Source: Bacilli bacterium (GTDB lineage Bacteria; Bacillota_I; Bacilli_A; RF39; UBA660). Taken from it: 64,000 nt of DNA. Within the stretch, counting starts at the first letter, position 1, and each line of letters starts with the position of its first letter. Under the pieces are notes generated by a model. It saw only the letters and a program-made list of their open reading frames with translations. It made no database searches and was not told the DNA's origin. A program made the position numbers and the translations under genes. Location of the stretch: contig JAFUNE010000010.1 of assembly GCA_017473105.1 (NCBI GenBank), forward strand, positions 50,469-114,468, read 5' to 3'. Of this stretch, positions 8,673 through 16,301 are shown piece after piece.

Positions 8673-9232
8673 ATAACTCGCTTCTTTCTATTTAATGTTT
8701 TTTCTTCAATTAAAACATTAATATCTCTTATTTTAAAAGGATAAGTTAGCCCTAAACGATAAACACCTCTAAATTCACCATAAGGCTTTATCATACAACT
8801 ATACCTGCATCCACCAGTTTCTTCTTCATATCCTTCATACATAAAATAACGAGGATCTTCTTCATCCACAACAAATAATTCAGCATGATTTACTAAATAT
8901 GGTAGCACAATCTCCGCATATAAAACAATATCACCAGTTTCAAGTCTTTTATACAAATCTATTTTATAATACTCACTAGGTCTATCTTCAGGTATATCTT
9001 CCCCAATAACAAGAGATAAAGTATCATCTTTAACGTTTCTCATTTTTTTTAATTTTTCAGAATCCTCATTTGACAAACAAAAACTTTCAACAAACCCGTT
9101 CTCTACAGTACGATTCACTAAATTACATAAATCATTTTCTTGAACCAAAGCACCCGTTTCAAGGTCTACAGGTTCGCTAAGCGGAATATCATGACTAATC
9201 AAATCTTTAAATTCTTCTGTAAAATCTTTCAT
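8669..9232 (-). CDS. Hypothetical soluble protein
   Basis: A 187-residue acidic protein starting MKDFTEEFKD, with SD AGGTG 6 bases before the ATG. I recognise no domain. The C-terminal part has regularly spaced aromatic and Gly residues (for example YGEFRGVYRLGLTYP) that suggest a beta-rich fold, and ends TLNRKKRVI, an extended basic tail. It is translationally coupled to 7968. The N-terminal MKD[LF]TEE resembles that of the coiled-coil twins, which may reflect a shared or copied translation start region. Confidence 0.8.
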   Translation of the reverse strand: MKDFTEEFKDLISHDIPLSEPVDLETGALVQENDLCNLVNRTVENGFVESFCLSNEDSEKLKKMRNVKDDTLSLVIGEDIPEDRPSEYYKIDLYKRLETGDIVLYAEIVLPYLVNHAELFVVDEEDPRYFMYEGYEEETGGCRYSCMIKPYGEFRGVYRLGLTYPFKIRDINVLIEEKTLNRKKRVI

Positions 9233-9240
9233 ACTAGCAC

Positions 9241-9732
9241 CTACTTCTTTAAAATTGTACCATTTTCTATTCTTTCTCTTGCAGAATCTAATGAAGGTCT
9301 TTGATTAGTTAAATAAAACATACTACAAATATTATCTATATAATCATTAGTTAATAAACTCATAGCTTCTTCTTTAGTTATTTCTTTTTTATCAGTATTC
9401 ATAATACCCAAGGCTTCAGAAGGAATATAAAAAGGAAAACCAAATAATATTTCTATATATTCAAATTTACCATATTCACTTTCCATAACAACAAAGTATT
9501 CAGGAATATTCATTGCTTTTAAAGATAAATCTGATATTTTATCATTTCTTTTAAACTTAAAATTAAGACTTTGTAAATCATCAGATCTTTTCATTAATTG
9601 AGGATATCTAGCTCTATAAAATTCATCCAATCTAAAAACATTTTTAATATGAGCCGGTTTATTATAATCTCGTTTAAAACCATACATATCAAGAGAACAC
9701 AAATTTTTTAAGTCAATTTTATATATTTTCAT
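9241..9732 (-). CDS. Hypothetical protein
   Basis: A 163-residue protein starting MKIYKIDLKN, preceded by AGGTGGG. It is basic and aromatic-rich with no membrane segment or known motif. A central FGFPFYIPSEALG segment looks like a structured core. It ends ERIENGTILKK, matching the block's C-terminal tail after a short polar linker. It lies 8 bases from each neighbour, in the same operon. Confidence 0.8.
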   Translation of the reverse strand: MKIYKIDLKNLCSLDMYGFKRDYNKPAHIKNVFRLDEFYRARYPQLMKRSDDLQSLNFKFKRNDKISDLSLKAMNIPEYFVVMESEYGKFEYIEILFGFPFYIPSEALGIMNTDKKEITKEEAMSLLTNDYIDNICSMFYLTNQRPSLDSARERIENGTILKK

Positions 9733-9739
9733 AACCCAC

Positions 9740-10552
9740 CTATTTTTTTAAATTTAATCCTTTTTCTTTAATATTTAATTTTTCACATATTTCATCTACT
9801 AAAATTGATAAATCAACATTATCATTTTTAGATTCTTTTACATAACCAAAATTTTTTTTATCAATTTCCAAACCTTTTTCACTTAGCATTAATGAAATAA
9901 TATGATATAGTTCATGTTCAACATTATCAATTAACTCTCTATCGCTACCAGTATATGATATAACATCAACAGGAAAAGGTCTCTTATCATATTTAATAAA
10001 CTCTAAAATACAACTCTCGATCATAGAAATATGCTTATTTAAATATTGATGAAGACCAACAACAGGAATTCCAAGTGTAGTAAACTCACGAACTTTTAAA
10101 AAATATTCTTTGATTTTATAATCTAAATATTTTATATAAGAAAGCATTTTTATTTGATCATAACTAAAATCATGAAAAGCTTCTTTACCATTTACATATA
10201 ATATAGAAGAGTGACCATGATTAACCTCTCTAACCTCAACCATATCAGCAATATCAGAAATATTTTTAAAAGATAATTCATCAAATGGATATACAAATCT
10301 ATCGCTTTTATATCTATAATTCTTGTCATATATATTAGCTAAATCACATGCAATACCATAAGAGTATTCAGGTAATGCTGCATGAATTCCAATAACATCG
10401 AATTTATCATTAAAGATAACCCTTATACCATTATTAATCAAAGTAACAACAATAGTATCACCAATTTTATCAATAAACCCACTTTGTAAACCAAATTTTC
10501 TACAATTTTCATTAAACTTAGCATTATTTAAAGTTTCATCTTTATTAATCAT
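9740..10552 (-). CDS. Hypothetical protein with HELYH zinc-peptidase-like motif
   Basis: A 270-residue protein whose C-terminal region contains VEHELYHIISLM (HELYH at ~213-217), an HExxH signature of zinc peptidases. I cannot confirm a third zinc ligand, so catalytic activity is only possible. The N-terminal ~200 residues show no known fold and no signal peptide. It ends KEKGLNLKK, one of the cleanest tail examples. It lies mid-operon. HExxH also occurs in the two tail-bearing membrane proteins at 27884-32909, so protease-like members recur among tail-bearing genes. Confidence 0.8.
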   Translation of the reverse strand: MINKDETLNNAKFNENCRKFGLQSGFIDKIGDTIVVTLINNGIRVIFNDKFDVIGIHAALPEYSYGIACDLANIYDKNYRYKSDRFVYPFDELSFKNISDIADMVEVREVNHGHSSILYVNGKEAFHDFSYDQIKMLSYIKYLDYKIKEYFLKVREFTTLGIPVVGLHQYLNKHISMIESCILEFIKYDKRPFPVDVISYTGSDRELIDNVEHELYHIISLMLSEKGLEIDKKNFGYVKESKNDNVDLSILVDEICEKLNIKEKGLNLKK

Positions 10553-10558
10553 ATTTAC

Positions 10559-11086
10559 CTACCTTTGTAATTTAAGTTGAACTTTGTCACCTTGTACTAC
10601 TAAATCAGAATCATATTGAACTAACTTTTGAAATTCAACTTCTGTATATATATTTCCTTGATAAAATCTAACATAAGAATCTACAAACTTCTCAGGATTA
10701 CTAACTATTTCATTTATCATTTCTTTTGTCATTCTAACTTTAGGATATTCATCTTCAATAACACAATTTCTTCTTTTAATTTCAAGTTCTAAAATAGCAT
10801 CATTAACTTCAGGTATAAAATCTCTTATTTCATAAAGAAAAGTAAGTTCATTTCTACCAGTTGCTTTATAATATATTTGACTACATAAATCTATAAGTTC
10901 TTTTTTATAATCAGAAGTTACAAATATTGTATTACCATTCTCTCCAGGTTTACTTACATATCTATGTCTTCCTTGAATTCTTTCTTTTTGAAATTCATCA
11001 TCTATTTTTCCAATTCCTGCTATCATTTTTAAGTCAGCAATCATATCAGTATAATAAAAATAATCTTTTTTATCTAAATTTTCCAT
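10559..11086 (-). CDS. Hypothetical protein
   Basis: A 175-residue charged protein starting MENLDKKDYF, with SD AGGAGG before the ATG. No recognised domain. A QGRHRYVSKPGENGN segment near residue 40 is strongly polar. It ends DKVQLKLQR, compatible with the block's tail although the basic end is spaced differently. It lies 6 bases upstream of the HELYH gene and 16 bases downstream of the first gene of the operon. Confidence 0.78.
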   Translation of the reverse strand: MENLDKKDYFYYTDMIADLKMIAGIGKIDDEFQKERIQGRHRYVSKPGENGNTIFVTSDYKKELIDLCSQIYYKATGRNELTFLYEIRDFIPEVNDAILELEIKRRNCVIEDEYPKVRMTKEMINEIVSNPEKFVDSYVRFYQGNIYTEVEFQKLVQYDSDLVVQGDKVQLKLQR

Positions 11087-11102
11087 AAAAACCTCCTATA
11101 AA

Positions 11103-11351
11103 TTATTTTTTCATTTTTCTAACTAAAGGATATTCTTCCCTAAAATCATTATCACCTAAATAAAGTTCTCCTGGTGTTTGAAATCTATCCCTATTAGTTC
11201 GAACTGAAAAACTATGTGACGTATTATAAACAAACTTTCTTTTCGTTTTATCATTTCTTCCTCTAATTGGACTATGATCAGAAGAAGTTTTTCTTTCCTT
11301 TTGATTCATTAATTTTTCATCTCCTAATAAGAATTTTAAAAATGTAGTCAT
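11103..11351 (-). CDS. Small basic hypothetical protein, first gene of operon
   Basis: An 82-residue, very basic protein. The start is the ATG at 11351 (MTTFLKFLLGD), 6 bases after GGAGGG; an ATG at 11363 would put the SD inside the gene. After a short hydrophobic N-terminus the sequence is low-complexity and rich in K, R, S and N, probably disordered. It ends YPLVRKMKK, like the block's tail. It directly follows the promoter at 11363-11403 and heads the operon running to 5784. Confidence 0.75.
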   Translation of the reverse strand: MTTFLKFLLGDEKLMNQKERKTSSDHSPIRGRNDKTKRKFVYNTSHSFSVRTNRDRFQTPGELYLGDNDFREEYPLVRKMKK

Positions 11352-11362
11352 TATTCCCTCCA

Positions 11363-11403
11363 AAATGTGTTTATATTATATAGTATAATTTATAAAAAAA
11401 CAA
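11363..11403 (-). promoter_or_regulatory. Promoter of the 11351-5784 operon, with shared downstream element
   Basis: On the minus strand: TTGTTT (11398-11403), 17 bases, TATAAT (11375-11380). The plus-strand sequence AAATGTGT, one base, TAT, then ATTATA (11363-11380) is identical in base content and spacing to 5713-5730 at the other operon's promoter. Only half of the inverted repeat seen there is present here. Confidence 0.7.
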
Positions 11404-11404
11404 T

Positions 11405-11429
11405 AAAAAACATTGGATAAACCAATGTT
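11405..11429 (-). terminator. Terminator after the 11428 gene
   Basis: Perfect 8-bp stem AACATTGG / CCAATGTT with a 5-base loop and a T run on the minus strand. It separates the 11428 gene from the operon starting at 11351. Confidence 0.85.
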
Positions 11430-12231
11430 AATTTTTCTTTCTTCTTAAATATATATTTCCAGATGAATCATCTAACTTATATCTGCCCAAAGAAGTTGGT
11501 TCAAAACTACCTTCTAATGCTATATAAGGTATCATCTCAACATTATTAAAATATGATTCTATTAATTCTCTATGATAATCAGAAAAATCACTAGCAGGAA
11601 ATTCTAAATCAGTAATCATTTTAAAGTAATCATGTGTCATTTTACTAAAATCTTTGCCTTCACTTCTTGAGCCAGCAATTTTCACCTCATCTTTTCTTCC
11701 TTTATATTCAATCATAAAATCTGGAGTTCTCAAATTAAATTCATAAGCTTTTGGTACTATTTTTGCTCCTGGAATTTCACTACCATTAACAGCTTTAATA
11801 ATATGATTAATAGAAAGATTTTTAGCACTTTCACTATTTAATATTTCATTTGCAAGTTCCATAAATTCCTCACGTGACTCATACATTGGAAAAATTGCAA
11901 ATTCATCTTTCTTTATAGCGTCACGTCCATTTATTCTTCTTGGAAAAAAATTACCATTATTATCTCTAAGCATAACTGTTCTTGTTGGTTTATGATATGC
12001 AAATAAATGATACATCAAAGCTGCAAAAGTCTTAGGATAATGTTCTTTTCTACATTTATCTGCAACAAGTTCAGGTAACTCCTTAGAATATATATCTTTA
12101 AATAAATTATAGTAATAATCATCTTTTCCATAAACAACTGAAAGTTCTCTTAATCTATCTAATTTTTCATTTAAAATTAATTGTTCTTGTCTTAATGCAT
12201 TTAAAATAATATCGTATCTATATGTTTCCAT
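11428..12231 (-). CDS. Hypothetical protein, tail-bearing
   Basis: A 267-residue soluble protein starting METYRYDIIL after AGGAGG. No known domain. A central EYKGRKDEVKIAG segment has charged beta-strand character, as seen in restriction-like folds, but I see no full catalytic motif and do not claim one. It ends SGNIYLRRKKN, related to the tails of the adjacent block. It has its own promoter-like TTGTAC / TATAAT (18-base spacing) upstream and its own terminator, so it is monocistronic. Confidence 0.8.
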   Translation of the reverse strand: METYRYDIILNALRQEQLILNEKLDRLRELSVVYGKDDYYYNLFKDIYSKELPELVADKCRKEHYPKTFAALMYHLFAYHKPTRTVMLRDNNGNFFPRRINGRDAIKKDEFAIFPMYESREEFMELANEILNSESAKNLSINHIIKAVNGSEIPGAKIVPKAYEFNLRTPDFMIEYKGRKDEVKIAGSRSEGKDFSKMTHDYFKMITDLEFPASDFSDYHRELIESYFNNVEMIPYIALEGSFEPTSLGRYKLDDSSGNIYLRRKKN

Positions 12232-12284
12232 AAAAACCTCCTAAATATAATTAATTATATAATGAATATATAAATAAGTACAAG

Positions 12285-12310
12285 AAAAAAGATGATTATT
12301 CATCATCTTT
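12285..12310 (-). terminator. Terminator after the polysaccharide deacetylase gene
   Basis: Stem AAAGATGAT / ATCATCTTT with a 5-base loop, followed by T residues on the minus strand. The stem overlaps the last codons of the gene. Confidence 0.85.
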
Positions 12311-13555
12311 CATCATACTTGTTACATCTTCTAAAGTAAAATCATATTCTTTAATTCTAGCCAAATCAGAAATACTAACCACTTCATAACCCATATCATG
12401 AAGTTTTGGTAATAATTTCTTAGTAGCTTCAATACTTTCTTCATAAATATCATGCATCAAAACGATACAACCATCACATGCATTCTCAATAACATTATTA
12501 TAAATTTCTTCACTATCACGATTAATCCAATCCTTTGTATCTATATTCCAAGTTACAATTTCATATCCTTTATTTAGAACATCAGCATTATAATTATTAT
12601 AAGGAGGTCTTAAATATTTTAAAGTATCATTTGTAATATTATTATAAATGATACTAGTTGAATTTATCTCATTAATTATATCTTCATTACTTAATAATGA
12701 TAAGTCTTTATGAGAATAAGTATGACTTCCTATTTCACTATTAGATTTATATATTTCTAAAACTAAATCATTATAATTTTTCATTCTATTACCAATCATA
12801 AAAAATGTAGCACTAGAATTGTTAACTTCTAAAGTCTTAAGCAAATCTAAAGTATATTCACCCGGGCCATCATCATAGGTAAAAGCAATATATTTTTTAT
12901 TTTCATCAAAAATAACATCATTATTTACTTTTAAAGAATCATCTAAACTTATATTTATATATGGAATATAATCAAGACCTTCAAACTTTATATCATTGAA
13001 ATAAATTATTAACTCTTTATCATTTAATATATACGTATGATTATTAAGTGATGTATCTTTTATTAATTCATATATATCACTAGAATATTTATAATACACA
13101 AAATCATTAATTTTATTATTTAAATAATCTTTATCAAATATATTTGTTATATAAGCAATTTCTTTTTTATCCAAATCAATTAAAATATTTCTGTTTTTTA
13201 TGTTATTTGTAGTATTCTCTATATGAAAAGTAATATTAACATAATCTTCATAATAAAATAACTCATAACTCATATCAAGTGATCTATTACTATCTAAATC
13301 GTATTTAAACTCTTTAACATAAGAATAAATAATATCAGTTATAATAGTATCTATTTTATCATCATGAAACCTAGGATATTCAACATATATACTGTAATTA
13401 TCTTCATTATTTTGTATAATAGATGTCTCAACTTCAGGAACTTCCTTTTCATTAGTAATGTCAAACAAATTAACTATAACAAACAAAACTAAAAATAATA
13501 CAAAATAATATAAAATTAATTTTACAAAAGAATTTTTGTGTTTCAATATAATCAT
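12296..13555 (-). CDS. Membrane-anchored polysaccharide deacetylase, PdaC-like
   Basis: A 419-residue protein with a signal-anchor segment (~13-32, LILYYFVLFLVLFVIV), a middle region resembling the DUF4163/DUF3298 domains of PdaC-type enzymes, and a C-terminal NodB deacetylase domain (~225-400). Visible motifs: FTYDDGP (catalytic Asp and metal Asp), SHTYSH (metal His pair), LRPPYN, and LMHD near the end. It would remove acetyl groups from peptidoglycan amino sugars outside the cell, which usually confers lysozyme resistance. It has its own SD (AGGAGA) and terminator. Substrate specificity is inferred from architecture only. Confidence 0.88.
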   Translation of the reverse strand: MIILKHKNSFVKLILYYFVLFLVLFVIVNLFDITNEKEVPEVETSIIQNNEDNYSIYVEYPRFHDDKIDTIITDIIYSYVKEFKYDLDSNRSLDMSYELFYYEDYVNITFHIENTTNNIKNRNILIDLDKKEIAYITNIFDKDYLNNKINDFVYYKYSSDIYELIKDTSLNNHTYILNDKELIIYFNDIKFEGLDYIPYINISLDDSLKVNNDVIFDENKKYIAFTYDDGPGEYTLDLLKTLEVNNSSATFFMIGNRMKNYNDLVLEIYKSNSEIGSHTYSHKDLSLLSNEDIINEINSTSIIYNNITNDTLKYLRPPYNNYNADVLNKGYEIVTWNIDTKDWINRDSEEIYNNVIENACDGCIVLMHDIYEESIEATKKLLPKLHDMGYEVVSISDLARIKEYDFTLEDVTSMMKDDE

Positions 13556-13622
13556 ATTTAATATTCTCCTATTAATATAATATCACAAATTTAAAAAATT
13601 AAAATATTTTTTTAAAAAGATA

Positions 13623-13651
13623 TTGTAATTCCATTTTTTTTGTGTTATTAT
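13623..13651 (+). promoter_or_regulatory. Promoter of the tRNA pair
   Basis: TTGTAA (13623-13628), a 17-base spacer, then TATTAT (13646-13651); the CAU-anticodon tRNA begins 12 bases later. Confidence 0.6.
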
Positions 13652-13662
13652 TAAATGGCGTT

Positions 13663-13739
13663 GGACCTTTAGCTCAATTGGTTAGAGCATCCGGCTCATA
13701 ACCGGGCGGTTGTAGGTTCGAGTCCTACAAGGTCCACCA
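13663..13739 (+). tRNA. tRNA with CAU anticodon (Ile2 with lysidine, or elongator Met)
   Basis: A full cloverleaf with 7-bp acceptor stem GGACCTT / AAGGTCC, encoded CCA, D-arm AGCTCAATTGGTTAGAGC, anticodon loop CTCATAA and T-arm GTAGG-TTCGAGT-CCTAC. The CAU anticodon reads AUG, or AUA if modified to lysidine. The acceptor sequence resembles Bacillus tRNA-Ile2 more than its tRNA-Met as I remember them, so Ile2 is my first choice, but sequence alone does not settle it. Confidence 0.95.
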
Positions 13740-13748
13740 CTAATATTT

Positions 13749-13833
13749 GCAGGTGTGGCGAAATTGGCAAACGCACTAGACTTAGGATCTAGCGGAGCAA
13801 TCCTTGGGGGTTCAAGTCCCTTCACCTGCACCA
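13749..13833 (+). tRNA. tRNA-Leu (UAG)
   Basis: An 85-base tRNA with acceptor stem GCAGGTG / CACCTGC, anticodon TAG in the loop CTTAGGA, a long class II variable arm (CGGAGCAATCCTTG), T-arm GGGGG-TTCAAGT-CCCTT and encoded CCA. It lies 9 bases after the previous tRNA and is probably cotranscribed. The small accessory genes to its right begin immediately after its terminator. Confidence 0.97.
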
Positions 13834-13846
13834 GATTGATAGGAAA

Positions 13847-13871
13847 CTCGAACTTTTATAGTTCGGGTTTT
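13847..13871 (+). terminator. Terminator after the tRNA pair
   Basis: 7-bp stem CTCGAAC / GTTCGGG (one G-T pair), 7-base loop, then TTTT. Confidence 0.8.
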
Positions 13872-13980
13872 AAAATACAAAAATTTATGATAAAATATAT
13901 TATGTAAATTAAATTGTTTTGGCAATTTAGAAACACACTTGCATATTGACAAAAATCAATATTAATTAATTGGAGGGAAT

Positions 13981-14580
13981 ATGATGGATAGATATATACA
14001 ATGGAGAAAAATCAACTTTTCTGATATTAATGATTGTGACTCTGAAAACTTTATTTTTCTTACTTATTCTTTAACTGATGAGTATTCCAAAGAGATTTTT
14101 AAAATGCAAATTTCAAATACAAGGCTATATTCTAGGACTCAAGATTTTGATTTATCTGAATTCCCTTTTGCAATTAAAAATAAAACAAGAATTAGTTGTG
14201 CACTTACTACTTCTAAAGATTATTATACGTATGGTAGAATCGGTTATATTGTTAGTGCTCCGATTGAAAACATATTATATGTTGGTCAGGCACCGTTTAA
14301 TGAATCTAATGATGAATTAAGGAACAGAGTTTTACTTGGACCAGAAGATATTTGTGAAGGTAAGGTTTTATTTAATGAAGTAGTATTAGAAGGTAATACA
14401 ATATATGGAATTGTTAGACCATTAGCTATTTTTACTAATTTAACAGATGCTTCTGAATTAGAACAATATATAGTTATGCAAAAATTAAATAAAATAGTAG
14501 AATCTACAGGTGGAATATATCCTGTTTTAGATCTAACTGATAAGAGATTAGAAGTTAAAAAGTCTGGAAAATCAAAATAA
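13981..14580 (+). CDS. Hypothetical protein, accessory gene after tRNA-Leu
   Basis: A 199-residue protein preceded by GGAGGG with two consecutive ATG codons (13981 and 13984; the second gives the better spacing). It looks soluble and beta-rich, with no known domain, and ends KRLEVKKSGKSK, a basic Lys-rich end somewhat like the tails of the 1-12 kb block but less hydrophobic. Its position just past two tRNA genes and the small genes that follow suggest an acquired segment. Function unknown. Confidence 0.8.
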   Translation: MMDRYIQWRKINFSDINDCDSENFIFLTYSLTDEYSKEIFKMQISNTRLYSRTQDFDLSEFPFAIKNKTRISCALTTSKDYYTYGRIGYIVSAPIENILYVGQAPFNESNDELRNRVLLGPEDICEGKVLFNEVVLEGNTIYGIVRPLAIFTNLTDASELEQYIVMQKLNKIVESTGGIYPVLDLTDKRLEVKKSGKSK

Positions 14581-14603
14581 ATAAAATTTAATTTTAAAAG
14601 TTG

Positions 14604-14668
14604 TTCTACTTCTTCCCTTTGGGCACCAGAGAAGAATCTGCTCGAACTTTTTATAGTTTTGGGCTTAA
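14604..14668 (+). repeat. Intergenic segment resembling 13829-13871 and 15540-15625
   Basis: This segment contains GGGCACCA, then GAATCTGCTCGAACTTTT, followed by a terminator. A similar order (GCACCA, about 10 bases, [AT]CTG[CT]TCGAACT, terminator) occurs at 15582-15612. The tRNA-Leu 3' end plus terminator at 13829-13859 has TGCACCA, then ACTCGAACTTTT. The three lie before the three successive accessory genes. They could be remnants of repeated integration at the tRNA end; the match is short and the origin uncertain. Confidence 0.35.
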
Positions 14669-14675
14669 TGATAAA

Positions 14676-14705
14676 AATCAATTCTAGAAATGGAATTGAT
14701 TTTTT
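14676..14705 (+). terminator. Terminator after the 13981 gene
   Basis: 9-bp stem AATCAATTC / GAATTGATT with an 8-base loop and a T run. Confidence 0.8.
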
Positions 14706-14736
14706 GTTTGTCTAAAAGAAAGTAAGGAGATTTAAA

Positions 14737-14880
14737 ATGGTTAATATTATTAAACAAGAAATAGAAATTGAATAAGCTTTAAAGAATAAAATAGAATTTA
14801 TATGTAGTTTTTGTAATACTACTCCTACTATTTTTAATGGAAGTATTAGAATTATAGAACATACAAATCTACATATGTAG
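14737..14880 (+). pseudogene. Decayed small ORF with an in-frame stop
   Basis: An SD (AAGGAG) and ATG start MVNIIKQEIEIE, then TAA at 14773. The same frame continues as coding-like sequence with a CSFC motif and ends at a second stop at 14878-14880, with another TAG soon after. A functional SD followed by a frame broken only by stops suggests a recently inactivated gene of ~48 codons or more. Too short to identify. Confidence 0.35.
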
Positions 14881-14961
14881 AACCACATAGGATAATTATT
14901 AAAGATAAAATGATAAATTTTAATAAAAGTATGGTAAAATAGTTCTAGAAGGAGTGATATA

Positions 14962-15357
14962 ATGAATAATATAACTAAAATTGTAAAAGATAGCAATGAA
15001 TTAAAACAAGTTATACAAGTAGTCTTAAATGAATATAATCAAAATGAAAATTTTAATTTAGGATTGTTAGATATAAAGATCCTAGAAAATGGTGAGATAC
15101 AATTAGATATACCACTTGAAGAACGAGAAGAAAATAGTAATTTGCAAAGGTTATATGTAACATATATAAAAGATGATGGAACACCAAAACCAATTGATTA
15201 TCTTCAAGAACTTGAAAATAATGTTAATTCATTAGCTCAAGGAATATATAACCCAAATGATGGATGGCAAACTACAGGGTTTGAATTCGTAGAATTACCT
15301 GATAAAGAAATAGTATTACAAACTGTTGTTCAAAAATCTTTTGCAAAAAAAAGATAA
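14962..15357 (+). CDS. Hypothetical protein, accessory gene
   Basis: A 131-residue acidic protein with SD AGAAGGAGTG, 5 bases before the ATG. It starts MNNITKIVKD and ends VQKSFAKKR. No signal peptide, membrane segment or known motif is seen. Amphipathic helices at both ends and a central acidic stretch are visible. It is a single-gene unit between the decayed ORF and a ~375-base stretch without genes. Confidence 0.78.
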   Translation: MNNITKIVKDSNELKQVIQVVLNEYNQNENFNLGLLDIKILENGEIQLDIPLEEREENSNLQRLYVTYIKDDGTPKPIDYLQELENNVNSLAQGIYNPNDGWQTTGFEFVELPDKEIVLQTVVQKSFAKKR

Positions 15358-15732
15358 TTTTTCATTTTTTTAAAACGTGTCGTGCATTATCCTAAAAAAT
15401 GTTTTAAAATGGTAATATAATGTAATTGTAAGAAGGACCAATTTAGAGAAAGCTTATCTCCCCTTTTTGCTTTACAAGTTTTTATTAAAATTTATAAAAA
15501 CTATGTTATAATTAATATAGATTTGATATTTATCAATTCTACTTTTGTGCAAGAGTTCAAAATAGGCTCTGTAATCGCACCATTAATAAATCTGTTCGAA
15601 CTACTCGAACTTGATATATGAAAATCAATCATAATGATTGATTTTTTTATTTTAAAAAATTATAAATAAATATAAAAAATAATAAAAATGAATCAAATTT
15701 ATGTTACAATATATATGAAATGAGGGATTAAT
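15358..15732 (+). other. Gene-free stretch with promoter-like and hairpin elements
   Basis: No protein gene is visible. It holds a GAGA-CTCC-containing hairpin followed by CTTTTT around 15444-15471, a TATAAT box at 15506-15511, and ~110 bases later a strong terminator (15623-15649). The block from 15515 to 15650 could be a short noncoding RNA, or a decayed gene. It also carries GCACCA and GTTCGAAC elements resembling 14604-14668. The 3' part leads into the start region of the 15733 gene. Confidence 0.4.
15623..15649 (+). terminator. Terminator upstream of the 15733 gene
   Basis: 9-bp stem AATCAATCA / TGATTGATT with a 3-base loop and seven T residues. No gene precedes it closely, so it ends either an RNA starting near 15515 or a lost gene. 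Confidence 0.8.
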
Positions 15733-16053
15733 ATGAAACATAAAATAATAAATATAAGCGAACCTGCTGATGACTTGGAGTTACAAAAAGTTAAGGATGC
15801 TAAAAATTTTAGTAGAAGTTTAATTGGGATTGTAGCATCTACCTCTGCTGGTTTTGTTGGAATGGCAGCCTATTGTTCAACTTTATCTAGTGATAACTTT
15901 TCTATTATTCCTGTTGCACTAGGACTAGTAACTCAAATAATATCACATGGAATTATAACACCGGAGTTAATTAAACACTTGCAAGAACTTTATAATAAAA
16001 AAGGAAATGAAACAGAAATAAATGATACATTATTTGGAGGTATGAAAAGATGA
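15733..16053 (+). CDS. Small membrane protein, accessory
   Basis: A 106-residue protein with SD GAGGGA. Two hydrophobic segments (~29-49, IGIVASTSAGFVGMAAYCST; ~58-76) form a probable membrane hairpin, flanked by charged ends. It ends DTLFGGMKR. Its last codons overlap the next start by 4 bases (ATGA), so it forms a two-gene operon with 16050. No known family recognised. Membrane hairpin plus small partner resembles toxin-like or superinfection modules, but nothing specific supports that. Confidence 0.75.
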   Translation: MKHKIINISEPADDLELQKVKDAKNFSRSLIGIVASTSAGFVGMAAYCSTLSSDNFSIIPVALGLVTQIISHGIITPELIKHLQELYNKKGNETEINDTLFGGMKR

Positions 16054-16268
16054 AAAATAATGACGACTATATTTTAACTTTAGATAATAATAAAAAGTAT
16101 GCTATGGTTAATATGTTAACATTTAATGAAAAAAAATATGTTTATTTAACAGAACTTGATGACTTTAATAATTATATTATTGGAGAAATTTTAAACGATG
16201 AAATTATACAGGTTGAAGATCAAAATTTACTTGGACAATTAATAATAGAATTTTCAAAACTTAATTAA
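16050..16268 (+). CDS. Small hypothetical protein coupled to the 15733 gene
   Basis: A 72-residue acidic protein starting MKNNDDYILTLDNNKKYAMV, overlapping the previous gene by 4 bases. The pattern 'YILTLDN..KYAMV....F..KKYVYLTEL' resembles the small DUF1292-like proteins of Firmicutes, which are beta-rich and of unknown function. This is a suggestion only. A terminator follows 34 bases after the stop. Confidence 0.75.
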   Translation: MKNNDDYILTLDNNKKYAMVNMLTFNEKKYVYLTELDDFNNYIIGEILNDEIIQVEDQNLLGQLIIEFSKLN

Positions 16269-16301
16269 CCTATTTATTTTCATTCTACTAATTTACTGTA
16301 A

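Noticed and set aside
13978..14580. Assigning the plus-strand tRNA-side genes to the C-terminal tail group
   Set aside because: Ends such as VKKSGKSK, FAKKR and GGMKR are basic but lack the hydrophobic-x-Leu part and the acidic linker; too weak to include.
14286..14996. Long minus-strand open frames opposite the 13981 and 14962 genes, one with several hydrophobic stretches
   Set aside because: No SD, they overlap better-supported plus-strand genes, and their hydrophobic composition is what antisense AT-rich DNA gives.
15733..16268. Toxin-antitoxin pair (membrane hairpin protein plus small partner)
   Set aside because: Gene overlap and sizes would fit, but there is no family match for either protein.
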